Source of the DNA: JAKAGZ01 sp963772675
GTDB taxonomy: Bacteria > Bacteroidota > Ignavibacteria > Ignavibacteriales > Ignavibacteriaceae
Reading direction: 5' to 3'
Length of the DNA: 64,000 bases
Assembly (NCBI GenBank): GCA_963772675.1
Contig: CAVYYF010000005.1
Coordinates: 186,001-250,000, forward strand
The position numbers and the translations under genes were made by a program. Positions 15,628-25,292 of this stretch are shown piece by piece; position 1 is the stretch's first letter; each line of letters begins with the position of its first letter. The notes under the pieces were generated by a model. It ran no database searches. It saw nothing but the letters and a program-made list of their open reading frames with translations, and was not told the origin of the DNA.

Positions 15628-17667
15628 TCAGTTATCCCAAACATCAGTTCTGAAAGATGAAGCCGGCAAACCGGCTTTATTGAATAATGTTCCGTGTGCA
15701 GTGTTGCTCCACGCATATCTGACAGCAGCAGGATTATTAATTTCAGGATTGGAAACGATTAATTGTTTGCCGTCAATTTTTACATCGGCTTTTACAAATT
15801 TGTGATCCTGTCCGGCAATCAGAAAATTGTTTACACCTTCAATATGATTTAACATAAGTCCGCCGTCAGCATAATCAAATGAAATTATAATTTTATTTCC
15901 ATCAACCTTCATTGATTTGTAGAGTGGACCTGAATAAACAACTTTCTTATTATAATTTTTCGCGAGAGCCCAGAGCCCTAATCTCTTTCCAACATCCTGC
16001 TTGTCTGCCGGATGAATATTATTCGGCTCGCCTATATCAAGTGTAACCGCCATTCCGGTGTTTGGAACAGATAATGTTTTTAACTGGCTCTCCCGCAGAA
16101 CCTCGGATTTTGTTGCATCTCCATAATTATATGGGGCAATCTGAACAAGATAGAATGCGAAATCACCTTCATTCCAGTTATCGCGCCAGTTTTGTATCAT
16201 TAAAGGAAGTAGCGTTGCATAAAATTTGGGTTCACCGGTGTTTGCTTCGCCCTGATACCATATTGCTCCTTTTATCTGGTAAGGAATGATAGGGGAGATC
16301 ATAGCATTGTATAAAGTTGTTGGCACATAAGCCGTAATGTCAACAGAAGTTTTGGGGCGAGAATAAAATTCTTCTTCCCTTGCTCCATAAACATAAAACT
16401 TCATGTTCTTAAACTCTGCAACCGGCAGATACTTCCAGTTTCCAGCAAGTGAAATACCTGCTGTTTCTCCTTCAGGATAAATTTTCATTTTGTTTTTATC
16501 TCCATAAATTCCTCCGCCACCCTGAATGTCAACAACTCTTACAGCAATTGTTATTATAGAATCGTTATTAATTTCTTTCGGAATTTTGTATACTCTTTCT
16601 TTTTGATAGTAACCCTCTTCTTCAACTGCACCAACAAGCTTTCCATTTACATAAGTTCTGTCCATATCATCAATTGGACCTAATTCTAATACCAGGTTTT
16701 TATTCAGCCAGCTTTGCGGAACCTCTATTTTTTTTCTAAACCAAACCACTCCGTCAAAAGTCCCAATCTCAGCGCTTTCCCACAGTGTCGGAAGCTTCAT
16801 TGATTTCCAGTTGGTATCGTCATAATTCGATGCAGGACAAGAAGCATCATCAAATTCCAGATTTTTCCACCTGTTTTTCAAATCTATTTTGCTCACATCA
16901 ATTACAGGATGACTATTTATCCAGTTCGTTTGTTTTTGAATTTCCCCTTTGCTGTTTGCAAGTTTGTTTAAAGTTATATCGTACCTGGCAACTCTTTTCA
17001 AATACTCAGCGCTTGTCCAGGCTTCAATTGGTGTTCCGCCCCAGCTTGAATGAATCAGCCCGACAGGAATTTTTAATTCTTTGTATAGTTTTCTGCCGAA
17101 GAAATAAGCGGTTGCACTAAAGGTTGCTGCTGTAGTAGAATCACATTCGACCCAATTCCCTGTGCAATTAAATTCGGGTTTATTGGAAACAGTTTTTTCT
17201 ACTGTGAATAACCTTATTGCCGGATAGTTAGCGTTTTTAATTTCCTCTGCAGAATTTTTTACCGGTGCATAAGGATACCATCCTTCAAGCGGCATTTCCA
17301 TATTTGATTGTCCCGAACACAGCCAAACTTCCCCTATCAAAATATTTTTATAATGAATAACCGAGTTCCCGGATTTTACAGTTACATTGTAAGGGCCGCC
17401 GGCTTTCGGGGTTTTGATTTTTGTAATCCATAAACTGTCTTTAGTCACGAAAGAGTTTGCAGAAGCTCCCCAACTTGCTTTAATTTGTATTTCCTGATAG
17501 GGAGTTCCTTTTCCCCAAAACGGTGTTTCGGCCTTTTGCTGAAGAACCATATTATCAGAAAAAATGGAAGGAAGCGTTAGTTTATTTTTGGTAAGGTTAT
17601 TTTGTGCGTCAATCTCAATGTGGAAACCTAAATACAACAAAAAAATAAATAAAAATGTCTTTTTCAT
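15628..17667 (-). CDS. Secreted sialate O-acetylesterase
   Basis: A 679-residue exported SGNH-type esterase that removes O-acetyl groups from sialic acids or related sugars. The signal peptide is MKKTFLFIFLLYLGFHIEID. The nucleophile block is EVWLCSGQSNMEMPLEG, the second block WYQGEAN carries the oxyanion residues, and the Asp/His segment is DIGEPNNIHPADKQDVGKRL. A GH2-like jelly-roll insertion (WFRKKIEVPQ...DDMDRTYVNGKLVG) lies between the catalytic blocks, as in the family. It is the third gene of a three-gene secreted hydrolase cluster with the S9 and M1 peptidases (gaps 49 and 31 bp). Confidence 0.93.
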   Translation of the reverse strand: MKKTFLFIFLLYLGFHIEIDAQNNLTKNKLTLPSIFSDNMVLQQKAETPFWGKGTPYQEIQIKASWGASANSFVTKDSLWITKIKTPKAGGPYNVTVKSGNSVIHYKNILIGEVWLCSGQSNMEMPLEGWYPYAPVKNSAEEIKNANYPAIRLFTVEKTVSNKPEFNCTGNWVECDSTTAATFSATAYFFGRKLYKELKIPVGLIHSSWGGTPIEAWTSAEYLKRVARYDITLNKLANSKGEIQKQTNWINSHPVIDVSKIDLKNRWKNLEFDDASCPASNYDDTNWKSMKLPTLWESAEIGTFDGVVWFRKKIEVPQSWLNKNLVLELGPIDDMDRTYVNGKLVGAVEEEGYYQKERVYKIPKEINNDSIITIAVRVVDIQGGGGIYGDKNKMKIYPEGETAGISLAGNWKYLPVAEFKNMKFYVYGAREEEFYSRPKTSVDITAYVPTTLYNAMISPIIPYQIKGAIWYQGEANTGEPKFYATLLPLMIQNWRDNWNEGDFAFYLVQIAPYNYGDATKSEVLRESQLKTLSVPNTGMAVTLDIGEPNNIHPADKQDVGKRLGLWALAKNYNKKVVYSGPLYKSMKVDGNKIIISFDYADGGLMLNHIEGVNNFLIAGQDHKFVKADVKIDGKQLIVSNPEINNPAAVRYAWSNTAHGTLFNKAGLPASSFRTDVWDN

Positions 17668-17716
17668 TTTGTGTCGATTCCTTCTTTTAAATTGTTAAGA
17701 AGTAATATTATTAACT

Positions 17717-19966
17717 TTATCTGCCGCCTGCTGGTAAATGAGTTTCAAGATAATTGGTCAATACTTCTCTCAAATGTCTGCTGGTATTTTCTCCTTCATA
17801 AATTCCGTGAGAACGGTTTGGATAGATCATTATTGTGAATAATTTGTTGTCTTTCACAAGTTCGTTTATTAATCTTTCTGTTCCCTGGAAATGAACATTA
17901 TCATCGCCGGTTCCATGAACAACCAATAAATTACCTTTTAAATCTTTTGCATATGTTATGGGCGAGCCTTCAATATAATTAGCTTTATTTAAATCCCAAA
18001 GGTTCATATATCTTTCCTGGTAAATATCATCGTAAAGCCATTCAACACTTACCGGGGCAACGGACATTCCTGTTTTGTAAATGTCAGGATATCGGAACAT
18101 TAGATTGAGAGTCTCGGACCCGCCTCCGCTCCAGCCCCAAACGCCAACTCGGCTTGTGTCGATAAAATCATATTTATTGAATATTGCCTTCGCTGCTTCC
18201 GACTGGTCATGTGAATTTAAAATTCCGATTTTTTCATAGATAGCTTTTCTCCATTCTCTTCCACGTGGCGCCGGGGTTCCACGGTTGTCGACACTAACAA
18301 CAATATAACCATGTTGCGTAAGCATTAAATGCCACAAATAACCGGAACCGCCCCAACTATCTAAAACTGTTTGCCCTGCCGGCTCGCTATAAACATAAAA
18401 CAAAACCGGGTATTTCTTTGCAGGATCAAAATTGTAAGGCTTCATCATCCATCCATCTATTTTTACGTTGTCAGAAGTTGTGACATTGAAAAATTGCACA
18501 GGAGTTTTTTTCAAAGCCTCAATTTTTTCTTTCAATTGAGCATTATCAACCAATGTGCGAATTGTTTTATGATCAGGAAGACTTACCAGGTTAATTGTAA
18601 GCGGCGTTCCGAATTTAGAAAAATAATGAAATGCATATTTTGCAGTTCCTGAAATTTGATAGCTGTTAGTCCCTGCAAGTGATTCGGGTGTTAATCTTTC
18701 TTCTTTTGGTGTCCCATTTAAATTTACCCTGTATAGAAATCTTTGTCCTGCATTATCAGGTGAAGCAATAAAATAAATATATCCGCCATTTTCATCAATT
18801 TTTTCAATGCTTATTACATCAAAGTTTCTAGGTGTTACGAAGACGCATAGTCTTTCTCCATCACGCGAAACCATATAAATGTGTCTCCATCCATCGCGTT
18901 CACTAACCCAGGTAAATTTCTTTCCGTTATCAAGCCACATAAAATCGTCAACAACATCTACCCAGGCCGAATCTTTTTCAGTAAGAATTGTTTTAACATC
19001 GCCGGATTTTGAATTGCACATCATTAAAAGATCTGTGTTTTCCTGCCTGTTCAATTGCTGGATTACAAGTTCATCAGAGTTGTCAGCCCAATCCATTCTT
19101 GCAATGTAGTGGTTCTGCGGATCGCGCGGCACATTCATCCAGGTTGTGTTTCCTCCATCAGCACTTACAACCCCAACTTTACAGATTGAGTTATCCTGTC
19201 CTACTTTTGGATAAGGAATTGGTTTCAAAAAAGGATAAAGCGAATCAGTATTGTTTATCAAATAGAAAATAGGAACAGGTCTTGAATCAAGATGCCAATA
19301 TGCAATTGATTTGCTATCCGGGCTCCACCTGAATCCGTCGCGGTCGTCCAGTTCTTCCTCATAAACCCAGTCGAATGTTCCATTAATAATCTTATCAGTA
19401 CCATCGAAGGTTAGTTGGGTAATTTTTCCGGTTGCTATGTCCTCAGAATAGACATTGTTTTCTCTTACATACGCAACCTTTTTGCTGTCAGGTGAAAATT
19501 TTGCAAACATTAATGTTGATGGTTGCGCTTCTTGCCCGCCCATTTTTTGCAATTTCCAGGTGTCAAGATCAACAACCCAATAGTCGCCTTTCGTGTTTCT
19601 TCTCCACACTCTTTTGGTGTTGGTGTAAATCAGCAAATTTTTCCCATCTTTTGACCATTGATAATCCGCAATACCCAATGGTTCCGTTTCGCCTTCGGGA
19701 ATTAAATGTTTTGCATCAACAAGTATTTCACTTTTTCCGGTTTCAGGATCGAACTTTACAATATCCCTTGCGTGCTCAAATTCTTTTGAAGGTTCAAGAG
19801 TTGTATATCCATTATCAATCCACCTTGCAGGACCAAACCACTGACTTGAAAATTCTCTCGAATTAAATATTCTGTCAATAGTTAAAAGATCTTTATCTTC
19901 TGTCTGTGATTTTATTGTGGGTATAAATAAGATCACAATTATAAAAAGTGTTAATAGTTTTTTCAT
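17717..19966 (-). CDS. Secreted S9 dipeptidyl peptidase IV-type protease
   Basis: A 749-residue exported prolyl-oligopeptidase-family serine protease. The signal peptide MKKLLTLFIIVILFIPTIKS sets the start at ATG 19966; the frame extends to an unlikely TTG at 19978. Residues about 90-480 form the DPP-IV beta-propeller (WSPDSKSIAYWHLDSRPVP and WVYEEELDDRDGFRWSPD, with the Glu pair that binds the substrate amino end). The C-terminal alpha/beta hydrolase domain holds the triad: Ser in GVWGWSGGG, Asp in GTGDDNVHFQ and His in NRSHGIYEG. It probably releases X-Pro dipeptides from exogenous peptides together with the upstream M1 peptidase. Confidence 0.94.
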   Translation of the reverse strand: MKKLLTLFIIVILFIPTIKSQTEDKDLLTIDRIFNSREFSSQWFGPARWIDNGYTTLEPSKEFEHARDIVKFDPETGKSEILVDAKHLIPEGETEPLGIADYQWSKDGKNLLIYTNTKRVWRRNTKGDYWVVDLDTWKLQKMGGQEAQPSTLMFAKFSPDSKKVAYVRENNVYSEDIATGKITQLTFDGTDKIINGTFDWVYEEELDDRDGFRWSPDSKSIAYWHLDSRPVPIFYLINNTDSLYPFLKPIPYPKVGQDNSICKVGVVSADGGNTTWMNVPRDPQNHYIARMDWADNSDELVIQQLNRQENTDLLMMCNSKSGDVKTILTEKDSAWVDVVDDFMWLDNGKKFTWVSERDGWRHIYMVSRDGERLCVFVTPRNFDVISIEKIDENGGYIYFIASPDNAGQRFLYRVNLNGTPKEERLTPESLAGTNSYQISGTAKYAFHYFSKFGTPLTINLVSLPDHKTIRTLVDNAQLKEKIEALKKTPVQFFNVTTSDNVKIDGWMMKPYNFDPAKKYPVLFYVYSEPAGQTVLDSWGGSGYLWHLMLTQHGYIVVSVDNRGTPAPRGREWRKAIYEKIGILNSHDQSEAAKAIFNKYDFIDTSRVGVWGWSGGGSETLNLMFRYPDIYKTGMSVAPVSVEWLYDDIYQERYMNLWDLNKANYIEGSPITYAKDLKGNLLVVHGTGDDNVHFQGTERLINELVKDNKLFTIMIYPNRSHGIYEGENTSRHLREVLTNYLETHLPAGGR

Positions 19967-19997
19967 TTGTATTCCCAAATTATTTTTTTATGATTAT

Positions 19998-21722
19998 TTA
20001 TCTGCCGAACATTTTTTCAATTTGTATTGTGCTGGTAGGATCAACGTAACTTCTGTGAATATTTGTTTTACAATAAAAAAGATCTTCAGCGATTTTGAAA
20101 TCTTCCGGATCGAGATTATTTAATTTTAACATTTGCCATTTTTCTGTTGGGTAAATGAATTCATACTTATCTTTTGATGTGGTAACTTTTATTGGCATAT
20201 GGAAGTCTTTTACGTCAGCGTTCCATTTGTACATAACTACTGTTTCATTTCCTTTTTGTGTAACAAAGGCAAAAAATTCAGGAATGTCAGGATATCTTAA
20301 ATATTGATCAAAGAAGTAGTTATAGTCTGTGCCGGTTGCGTTATTAATGTAATTGGTGATATCGTCAGCAGTTACAATCTGATGATAATATTTTTTTTGA
20401 ATTCCTTTTAATATCGAAAACCAGATTGAATCATTATTGATTACATCGCGAAGAGTGTTCAGAACCAGTTGTCCTTTGTCGTACATATCTCCATCACCCG
20501 AGTGATTCACATTATATGGCCCTATTATAGGTCTCTTATTTCTTACATTTTGTTTTTTCGCATTTATATAATCGAGGGATGCTTTCCTTCCCCAGTTGTA
20601 TTCAACATAAAGAGCTTCAGCATAAGCTCCAAAACTTTCGTGAATCCACATATCGGCAACATCTTTCGCTGTTACACTGTTGCCCCACCATTCGTGCGCG
20701 CTTTCGTGAAGAATAATAAAATCAAATTTCAAACCATACTTTGATGAAGACCGGCCAACGTAACCATGCCAGTAATGATTTCCGTAAGCAACAGCGGATT
20801 GGTGTTCCATTCCATTATGTGGCGCATCGATTAATTTATAGCCGTCTTTATAAAAAGGGTATTTTCCAAAATCCTTTTCATAACATTTCAGCATGTTCTT
20901 AACTTCTTTAAACTGTGCCTTTGCTTTTTCATAGTTCTCAGGCAGTACATAAAAATCTAATGTTAATTTTGATCCGTCAGCGCTGGTATAAACATTACTA
21001 AAATGTTTGAACTTACCGATATTAACAGTCACATCGTAATTATTAATTGGTGCTGAGATAAACCAGTTGTAAGTTTTCCATCCGTCAGAAGTTGTGGTTA
21101 CACTTCTTAATCTCCCGTTGGAAACATCTTCAAGATCAGGTGGAACGGTTATGCTCAATAATGTACTGTCTGATTCTTCCGATTGATGATCTTTATTTGG
21201 CCACCATAGGCTCGCACCAGTTTCCTGGCAGGTAACACAGACCCACGGATTTCCTTCATCATCTTTTGTCCATGTAAACCCTCCATCCCACGGCGGTCTT
21301 TTCGCAACCTGTGGTCTTCCTGAATAATAAAAAACTATCTGGTGTTCACCTCTTTCGAGTTTTTCAGGAATAGTAATGAATACAGCGCCAAATTCTCTGG
21401 TGTAAGTACATTCTTTTCCATCTTCAAATAAAATTTTGTCTACATTCATATTAGGAAATAGATCGACCTGCATTTTTTGAAATGGCGTGACTACTTTAAA
21501 TCTAATAGTGTTTGAACCTTTTATCGTACTGTCCGCGGGATTTATTTTTATATCTGGATGATAGTATGTTACATCATAACATGTTCTCAACGGAGTTAAC
21601 ATACCCCTAAGTGTATCGGCTCTTGTGAATTGTCCCCAATCATAATTCGAGGGTTCTTGTGACAAGACTGGAAGAGCAAAAATCATTGTAAAAAGAAACA
21701 GGTAAAAGATCTTGAGTTTCAT
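19998..21722 (-). CDS. Secreted M1-family metallopeptidase
   Basis: A 574-residue exported zinc aminopeptidase-like enzyme. The signal peptide is MKLKIFYLFLFTMIFALPVLS. The zinc site HESAHEWWGNS is followed by WIHESFGAYAEAL, which supplies the third ligand Glu (HExxH-x18-E). The GAMEN-like exopeptidase motif appears as PHNGMEHQSA. It is shorter than classic aminopeptidase N (about 850), lacking the large C-terminal helical domain, as in many Bacteroidota members. It heads the M1-S9-SIAE cluster. A TACTTTTG -7 element is just upstream. Confidence 0.93.
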   Translation of the reverse strand: MKLKIFYLFLFTMIFALPVLSQEPSNYDWGQFTRADTLRGMLTPLRTCYDVTYYHPDIKINPADSTIKGSNTIRFKVVTPFQKMQVDLFPNMNVDKILFEDGKECTYTREFGAVFITIPEKLERGEHQIVFYYSGRPQVAKRPPWDGGFTWTKDDEGNPWVCVTCQETGASLWWPNKDHQSEESDSTLLSITVPPDLEDVSNGRLRSVTTTSDGWKTYNWFISAPINNYDVTVNIGKFKHFSNVYTSADGSKLTLDFYVLPENYEKAKAQFKEVKNMLKCYEKDFGKYPFYKDGYKLIDAPHNGMEHQSAVAYGNHYWHGYVGRSSSKYGLKFDFIILHESAHEWWGNSVTAKDVADMWIHESFGAYAEALYVEYNWGRKASLDYINAKKQNVRNKRPIIGPYNVNHSGDGDMYDKGQLVLNTLRDVINNDSIWFSILKGIQKKYYHQIVTADDITNYINNATGTDYNYFFDQYLRYPDIPEFFAFVTQKGNETVVMYKWNADVKDFHMPIKVTTSKDKYEFIYPTEKWQMLKLNNLDPEDFKIAEDLFYCKTNIHRSYVDPTSTIQIEKMFGR

Positions 21723-21735
21723 CTCGTGCGTCCTT

Positions 21736-21743
21736 CAAAAGTA
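21736..21743 (-). promoter_or_regulatory. TAnnTTTG -7 element upstream of the M1 peptidase
   Basis: On the minus strand the sequence reads TACTTTTG, a full match to the Bacteroidota -7 consensus. It ends 13 bp before ATG 21722, so the predicted 5' leader is only a few nucleotides long. No clear TTTG is present 19 bp upstream. Confidence 0.45.
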
Positions 21744-21861
21744 AAAAGTAGTTTTAATAGAAAGTTTTATAAACTTAAAAGATATTTCCCCAATTTACAA
21801 TTAAAATTACACGAAAAGTTCTTGAATATTGAAATTGATACCTGGATGGAAAAAGCTTCGG

Positions 21862-22402
21862 TCACCACCCCATTCTTTTGCATAAGTTTGTAATATGTGC
21901 GAGATGATGTTTACAGTGCCAATCATATATAGCTAGCATTTTATCCAGCCTTAGTTCTCCCCATTCCGGATGATTTACAACTTTGTGGAAATCCTTTTCA
22001 GACATTGATCTTAAAAGCGTAGTCCATCTTTGGTGAAGTGATTCAAGCAGAGTTAGTGAAACTTCAACCGGAGTGTCTTTTGAATCATCAAGTTCAGCCC
22101 ATTTGGCTTCGTCATAATTTTTTATAGTTGGATTTTCTTCGGTTAGTCCAAGTTTGAAACGAACATAACTATTAATATGGCTGTCGGGTACGTGGTGCAC
22201 AACCTCCCGTATTGTCCAGCCATCAGGTCTGTATGGGGTGTCGAGCTGATCATCATTTAAATCCTGTACGGCCTTTCGATATTTTGCCGGAGCTTCTTCT
22301 ATAGTTTTTATGTAATTTTTTATATGTTCGGCTGTAATTTCTTTTTGGGGCAGAGAATTTGCCGACAGGATAACGAAGTTTGTTTAATTCATTTTCTTCC
22401 AT
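21862..22402 (-). pseudogene. DinB/YfiT-family putative metal-dependent hydrolase, split by a +1 frameshift
   Basis: A YfiT-like DinB-fold protein. From ATG 22402 the frame gives MEENELNKLRYPVGKFSAPK and then goes off-frame. The homologous continuation, KEITAEHIKNYIKTIEEAP, is in the next frame and runs on through GWTIREVVHHVPDSHINSYV to the C-terminal metal-binding segment YDWHCKHHLAHI. Removing one base from the T5 tract at 22342-22346 (A5 on the coding strand) gives a 179-residue protein of the usual length. A downstream ATG at 22200 opens only the last 112 residues. It may be a sequencing indel. Confidence 0.83.
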
Positions 22403-22570
22403 AAAAACTCTTTTTTATTTTTAAGAGATGGTTCAGTGTGAAGAAAATTAGTTTGAAATTACTTTATAAACAACCTATAAGTGGAAAATGTATAATTTAG
22501 AATGTATAATGTTCGGTTACTATTATTAGTTCTAAATTGTAAATTATACCTCAAGATTCAAAAGGCCCGG

Positions 22571-23491
22571 ATGAAAACTAACAGGTGTTTTAACCTTACA
22601 ATATTTTTACTTTTCTTTATTTCACTGTTAACGGTGTTTGGTTGCAGCAGCAATAATGGTGAAAAAGGAAGCCCGGAATATATAACTCAGATTAAGTTAT
22701 GGCATCAAAAGAGGGTCGAAAATCTTAAAAAGGAAAACGGCTGGTTGAACCTGGCTGGTCTTTATTGGCTTAAGGAAGGTGAAAATACTTTCGGGACAAA
22801 TCCCGGCAATGATATTGTTTTTCCTAAAGGTAAAGCTCCCGGCATAATAGGGATATTTACTTTAAAGGATAGTACAGTAACCATGAAAATAAACACAGGT
22901 GTTAAAGTTACAAGCAATAATAGACTAGTAAAGGAAATGAAATTGAAAACCGATTTGTCAGGTGATCCGACGGTTTTAACTCTAGGCTTTTTAAAATGGT
23001 TTATCATTAAAAGGGGTGATAAATACGGTGTTAGATTACGTGATCTCAGTTCAGAGTTGTTAACCGATTTTGCAGGAATAGATACATATCCGATAAATGA
23101 AGATTGGAAAATAACAGCAAGGTTTGAACCTTATGATCCGCCGAAATCAATTTCAATTCCTACTATTATAGGTACTGTAGATGAATACAAAGCGCTTGGT
23201 GCGCTGGTTTTTGAGAAGAACGGGATACAATATAAGCTGGATCCTGTTGAAGAAGGCGACCAGTTTTTTATAATCTTTGCAGATGAAACAAGCGGAAAAG
23301 AAACTTACGGCGCGGGGAGATTTATTTATACGAATAAACCTGATTCTGCTGGAAATGTAATTCTCGATTTTAATAAGGCATATAATCCTCCGTGTGCCTT
23401 TACTCCTTATGCAACTTGTCCGCTGCCTCCGAAACAAAATTATCTAAAATTGATGGTTACTGCAGGCGAGAAAAAATATGGGAATCATTAA
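22571..23491 (+). CDS. DUF1684 lipoprotein
   Basis: A 306-residue DUF1684 protein. ATG 22571 starts a lipoprotein signal with a lipobox ending in Cys (LLTVFGCSSN); the upstream in-frame ATG at 22502 would add 23 residues before it. Conserved segments include WHQKRVENLKKENGWLNLAG, GLYWLKEGENTFG and the C-terminal DFNKAYNPPCAFTPYATCPL, the DUF1684 hallmark. The family has no settled biochemical role. The gene is followed immediately by a 28-nt palindrome between convergent genes. Confidence 0.88.
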   Translation: MKTNRCFNLTIFLLFFISLLTVFGCSSNNGEKGSPEYITQIKLWHQKRVENLKKENGWLNLAGLYWLKEGENTFGTNPGNDIVFPKGKAPGIIGIFTLKDSTVTMKINTGVKVTSNNRLVKEMKLKTDLSGDPTVLTLGFLKWFIIKRGDKYGVRLRDLSSELLTDFAGIDTYPINEDWKITARFEPYDPPKSISIPTIIGTVDEYKALGALVFEKNGIQYKLDPVEEGDQFFIIFADETSGKETYGAGRFIYTNKPDSAGNVILDFNKAYNPPCAFTPYATCPLPPKQNYLKLMVTAGEKKYGNH

Positions 23492-23493
23492 TA

Positions 23494-23521
23494 GTAGAGA
23501 CACGCTATAGCGTGTCTCTAC
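23494..23521. repeat. 28-nt palindrome, family copy 2
   Basis: Perfect 12-bp arms GTAGAGACACGC and GCGTGTCTCTAC surround a TATA loop. It starts 2 bp after the DUF1684 stop codon and lies between convergent genes, so it may act as a bidirectional terminator. It shares AGAGAC/GTCTCT and total length with the copies at 13315 and 41789. Confidence 0.8.
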
Positions 23522-23530
23522 AAAAAAGTT

Positions 23531-24184
23531 TTATTTCTTTAGTTTATCTTTAAACAACTTTTCAAACTTTTCAACTTTCGGAGCAATTACGTAAGCGCAA
23601 TATCCCTGGTTTGGATTATTGTCATAATAATTTTGATGATAATCTTCCGCTTTGTAAAATTTAGTAAATGCCGTGATTTCGGTTACGACAGGCTTATCAT
23701 ATAGTTTTTCTTCATTTATTTTTTCCTTCGCAAACTTGGCTAGTTCTTTCTGTTTTTCGTTATGATAAAATATAACTGAGCGGTATTGCGTACCTGTATC
23801 GGCGCCCTGCCTGTTCAGACTCGTTGGATCGTGTGTTCTGAAAAATACTATTAACAATTCCTGATAACTTATTTCATTAGGGTCGTAAATTATCTGGCAG
23901 GTTTCTGCATGGCCTGTTGTTCCTGTGCAGACTTCCTCATAGCTTGGGTTAGCAACTGTTCCACCCGAATATCCGGAAACGACCGATTTCACACCTTTTA
24001 ATCTTTCAAATACAGCCTCAGTACACCAGAAACATCCTTCACCGAAAGTTGCAGTATCCAATTTTGTATTTTGATCTGTCATATCTACATTCTCGTCTTT
24101 ATATATTTTATTTTTACTTTTGGGCTGGCAACCAATGCTTAAGGCCATCAGAGCGATTATAAATATAGTTAATGTTTGTCTCAT
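23531..24184 (-). CDS. msrA: Peptide-methionine (S)-S-oxide reductase MsrA, lipoprotein form
   Basis: A 217-residue enzyme that reduces methionine-S-sulfoxide in proteins. The start at ATG 24184 opens a lipoprotein signal (MRQTLTIFIIALMALSIGCQ), so it is probably tethered in the periplasm. The catalytic motif is GEGCFWCTEAVFERL, followed by the MsrA signatures GYSGGTVANPSYEEVCTG, TGHAETCQIIYDP and FFRTHDPTSLNRQGADTGTQ. The Tyr/Gly-rich C-terminus YHQNYYDNNPNQGYCAYVI may supply the resolving Cys. MsrB is not encoded nearby. Confidence 0.95.
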   Translation of the reverse strand: MRQTLTIFIIALMALSIGCQPKSKNKIYKDENVDMTDQNTKLDTATFGEGCFWCTEAVFERLKGVKSVVSGYSGGTVANPSYEEVCTGTTGHAETCQIIYDPNEISYQELLIVFFRTHDPTSLNRQGADTGTQYRSVIFYHNEKQKELAKFAKEKINEEKLYDKPVVTEITAFTKFYKAEDYHQNYYDNNPNQGYCAYVIAPKVEKFEKLFKDKLKK

Positions 24185-24273
24185 TTTTTGCACCGGAAAC
24201 TTATTGTTAAGTAAATTAACATACTTATTAATTATCACAAATATGTACCAAATATTTAACAATTAATGAATAA

Positions 24274-24303
24274 TTTGGACTTTATAAATTTTATATATAT
24301 TTG
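24274..24303 (+). promoter_or_regulatory. Promoter abutting the GNAT start codon
   Basis: TTTG at 24274-24277, an 18-bp spacer, then TATATTTG at 24296-24303: a full match to the Bacteroidota -33/-7 consensus with near-standard spacing. The expected transcription start is at about 24308-24310, on top of ATG 24309, which implies a leaderless or nearly leaderless mRNA. Confidence 0.6.
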
Positions 24304-24308
24304 AATAA

Positions 24309-25028
24309 ATGAAGGAAAAAGAAAAACAGGAAGCTATCAGGTTCCTGAAGGAAAACGAAATATACAATCTTAGTATTATTGGATTTACAGAAGAAAACCC
24401 AGTACAAAGGTTAATACGAAAAAGGAGCTCTTTCCTGACACAGGGAAGCCAAGCGGAAAGATGGATCTATTTTTCAAGTGAAGATGAAAAAGAATTTACT
24501 GATTTACTGCAAAAATTGAATGCTGAAGATAAATATTTCGGAGCAGTAGATAAATGGCAAGTAGCTCATTTAACAAAAGGCAAAGAAGTCGATTGGCTGA
24601 TAAATGCTTTTCAATATCATTATCCGGCTGATAAGGAAATTCCCGGCAATAAATACAAAGTACAAAAATTAACTCAAAAGGATTCGGAATACATTTTTTC
24701 TCAATCTGTATATAAAGATGTACTTACTGTGGAATATTTAAGTAAGCGTATAGAAAAATCCGTTAGTTCAGGCATTCGTGAAAATGGAAAACTTATTGCC
24801 TGGGCTCTTACTCATGATGATTCTTCCCTTGGCTCAATGCATGTTTTAGAAGAGTATAGAGGGAGAGGATATGCAAAGGAAATAACTATTTCTCTTATAA
24901 GACAATGCCGGGCAATGGGTAAAATTCCATTCCTTCAATGTGAGAACAAAAACATTCCTGCTCAAAAATTAGTTGAGGGCATCGGGTTTGTTAAAGATAG
25001 AAATGTTTCGTGGTTAAAGTTAAAATAA
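24309..25028 (+). CDS. GNAT-family N-acetyltransferase
   Basis: A 239-residue protein. The C-terminal half carries the acetyl-CoA binding motif: LGSMHVLEEYRGRGYAKEIT (R/Q-x-x-G-x-G/A type), then QCENKNIPAQKLVEGIGFV. The N-terminal half (KEKQEAIRFLKENEIYNLSI) resembles the FR47/GCN5-related two-domain type. The acceptor substrate is unknown. No earlier ATG exists in frame, and the promoter at 24274-24303 places the transcript start at the initiation codon. Confidence 0.82.
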   Translation: MKEKEKQEAIRFLKENEIYNLSIIGFTEENPVQRLIRKRSSFLTQGSQAERWIYFSSEDEKEFTDLLQKLNAEDKYFGAVDKWQVAHLTKGKEVDWLINAFQYHYPADKEIPGNKYKVQKLTQKDSEYIFSQSVYKDVLTVEYLSKRIEKSVSSGIRENGKLIAWALTHDDSSLGSMHVLEEYRGRGYAKEITISLIRQCRAMGKIPFLQCENKNIPAQKLVEGIGFVKDRNVSWLKLK

Positions 25029-25037
25029 TCCCTTTAG

Positions 25038-25253
25038 CTAATCCTCTAACTCCTCACAAAGGAAGCCAAGTTTTTTAATCTCATCAGCAATTATTTGCGG
25101 CTGATTTTGATTTGATATCACCCGGAGAACCTTATCGTGATCTTCGAGATCAATAGTTGACTCTTCAATTACAAATCTTCGTTCCATAGCCGATCTAACT
25201 GTTAAAAAATCGTGATGCGTATTTATACTTGTTTTGAATATTAATGTATTCAT
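25038..25253 (-). CDS. Small protein, possible HMA-like ferredoxin fold
   Basis: A 71-residue protein starting MNTLIFKTSINTHHDF. The alternation of short strands and helices (LIFKTSI, RSAMERRFVIEESTIDLEDHDKVLRVI, IIADEIKKLGFLCEELED) resembles the beta-alpha-beta-beta-alpha-beta heavy-metal-associated domain, but the metal-binding CxxC is missing. Function is unknown. It lies 39 bp downstream of the small membrane protein gene and may be the last gene of the ECF sigma operon. Confidence 0.6.
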   Translation of the reverse strand: MNTLIFKTSINTHHDFLTVRSAMERRFVIEESTIDLEDHDKVLRVISNQNQPQIIADEIKKLGFLCEELED

Positions 25254-25292
25254 AAATACTCTTTGTAAAATATCATTTGAAAATAATTCGGA

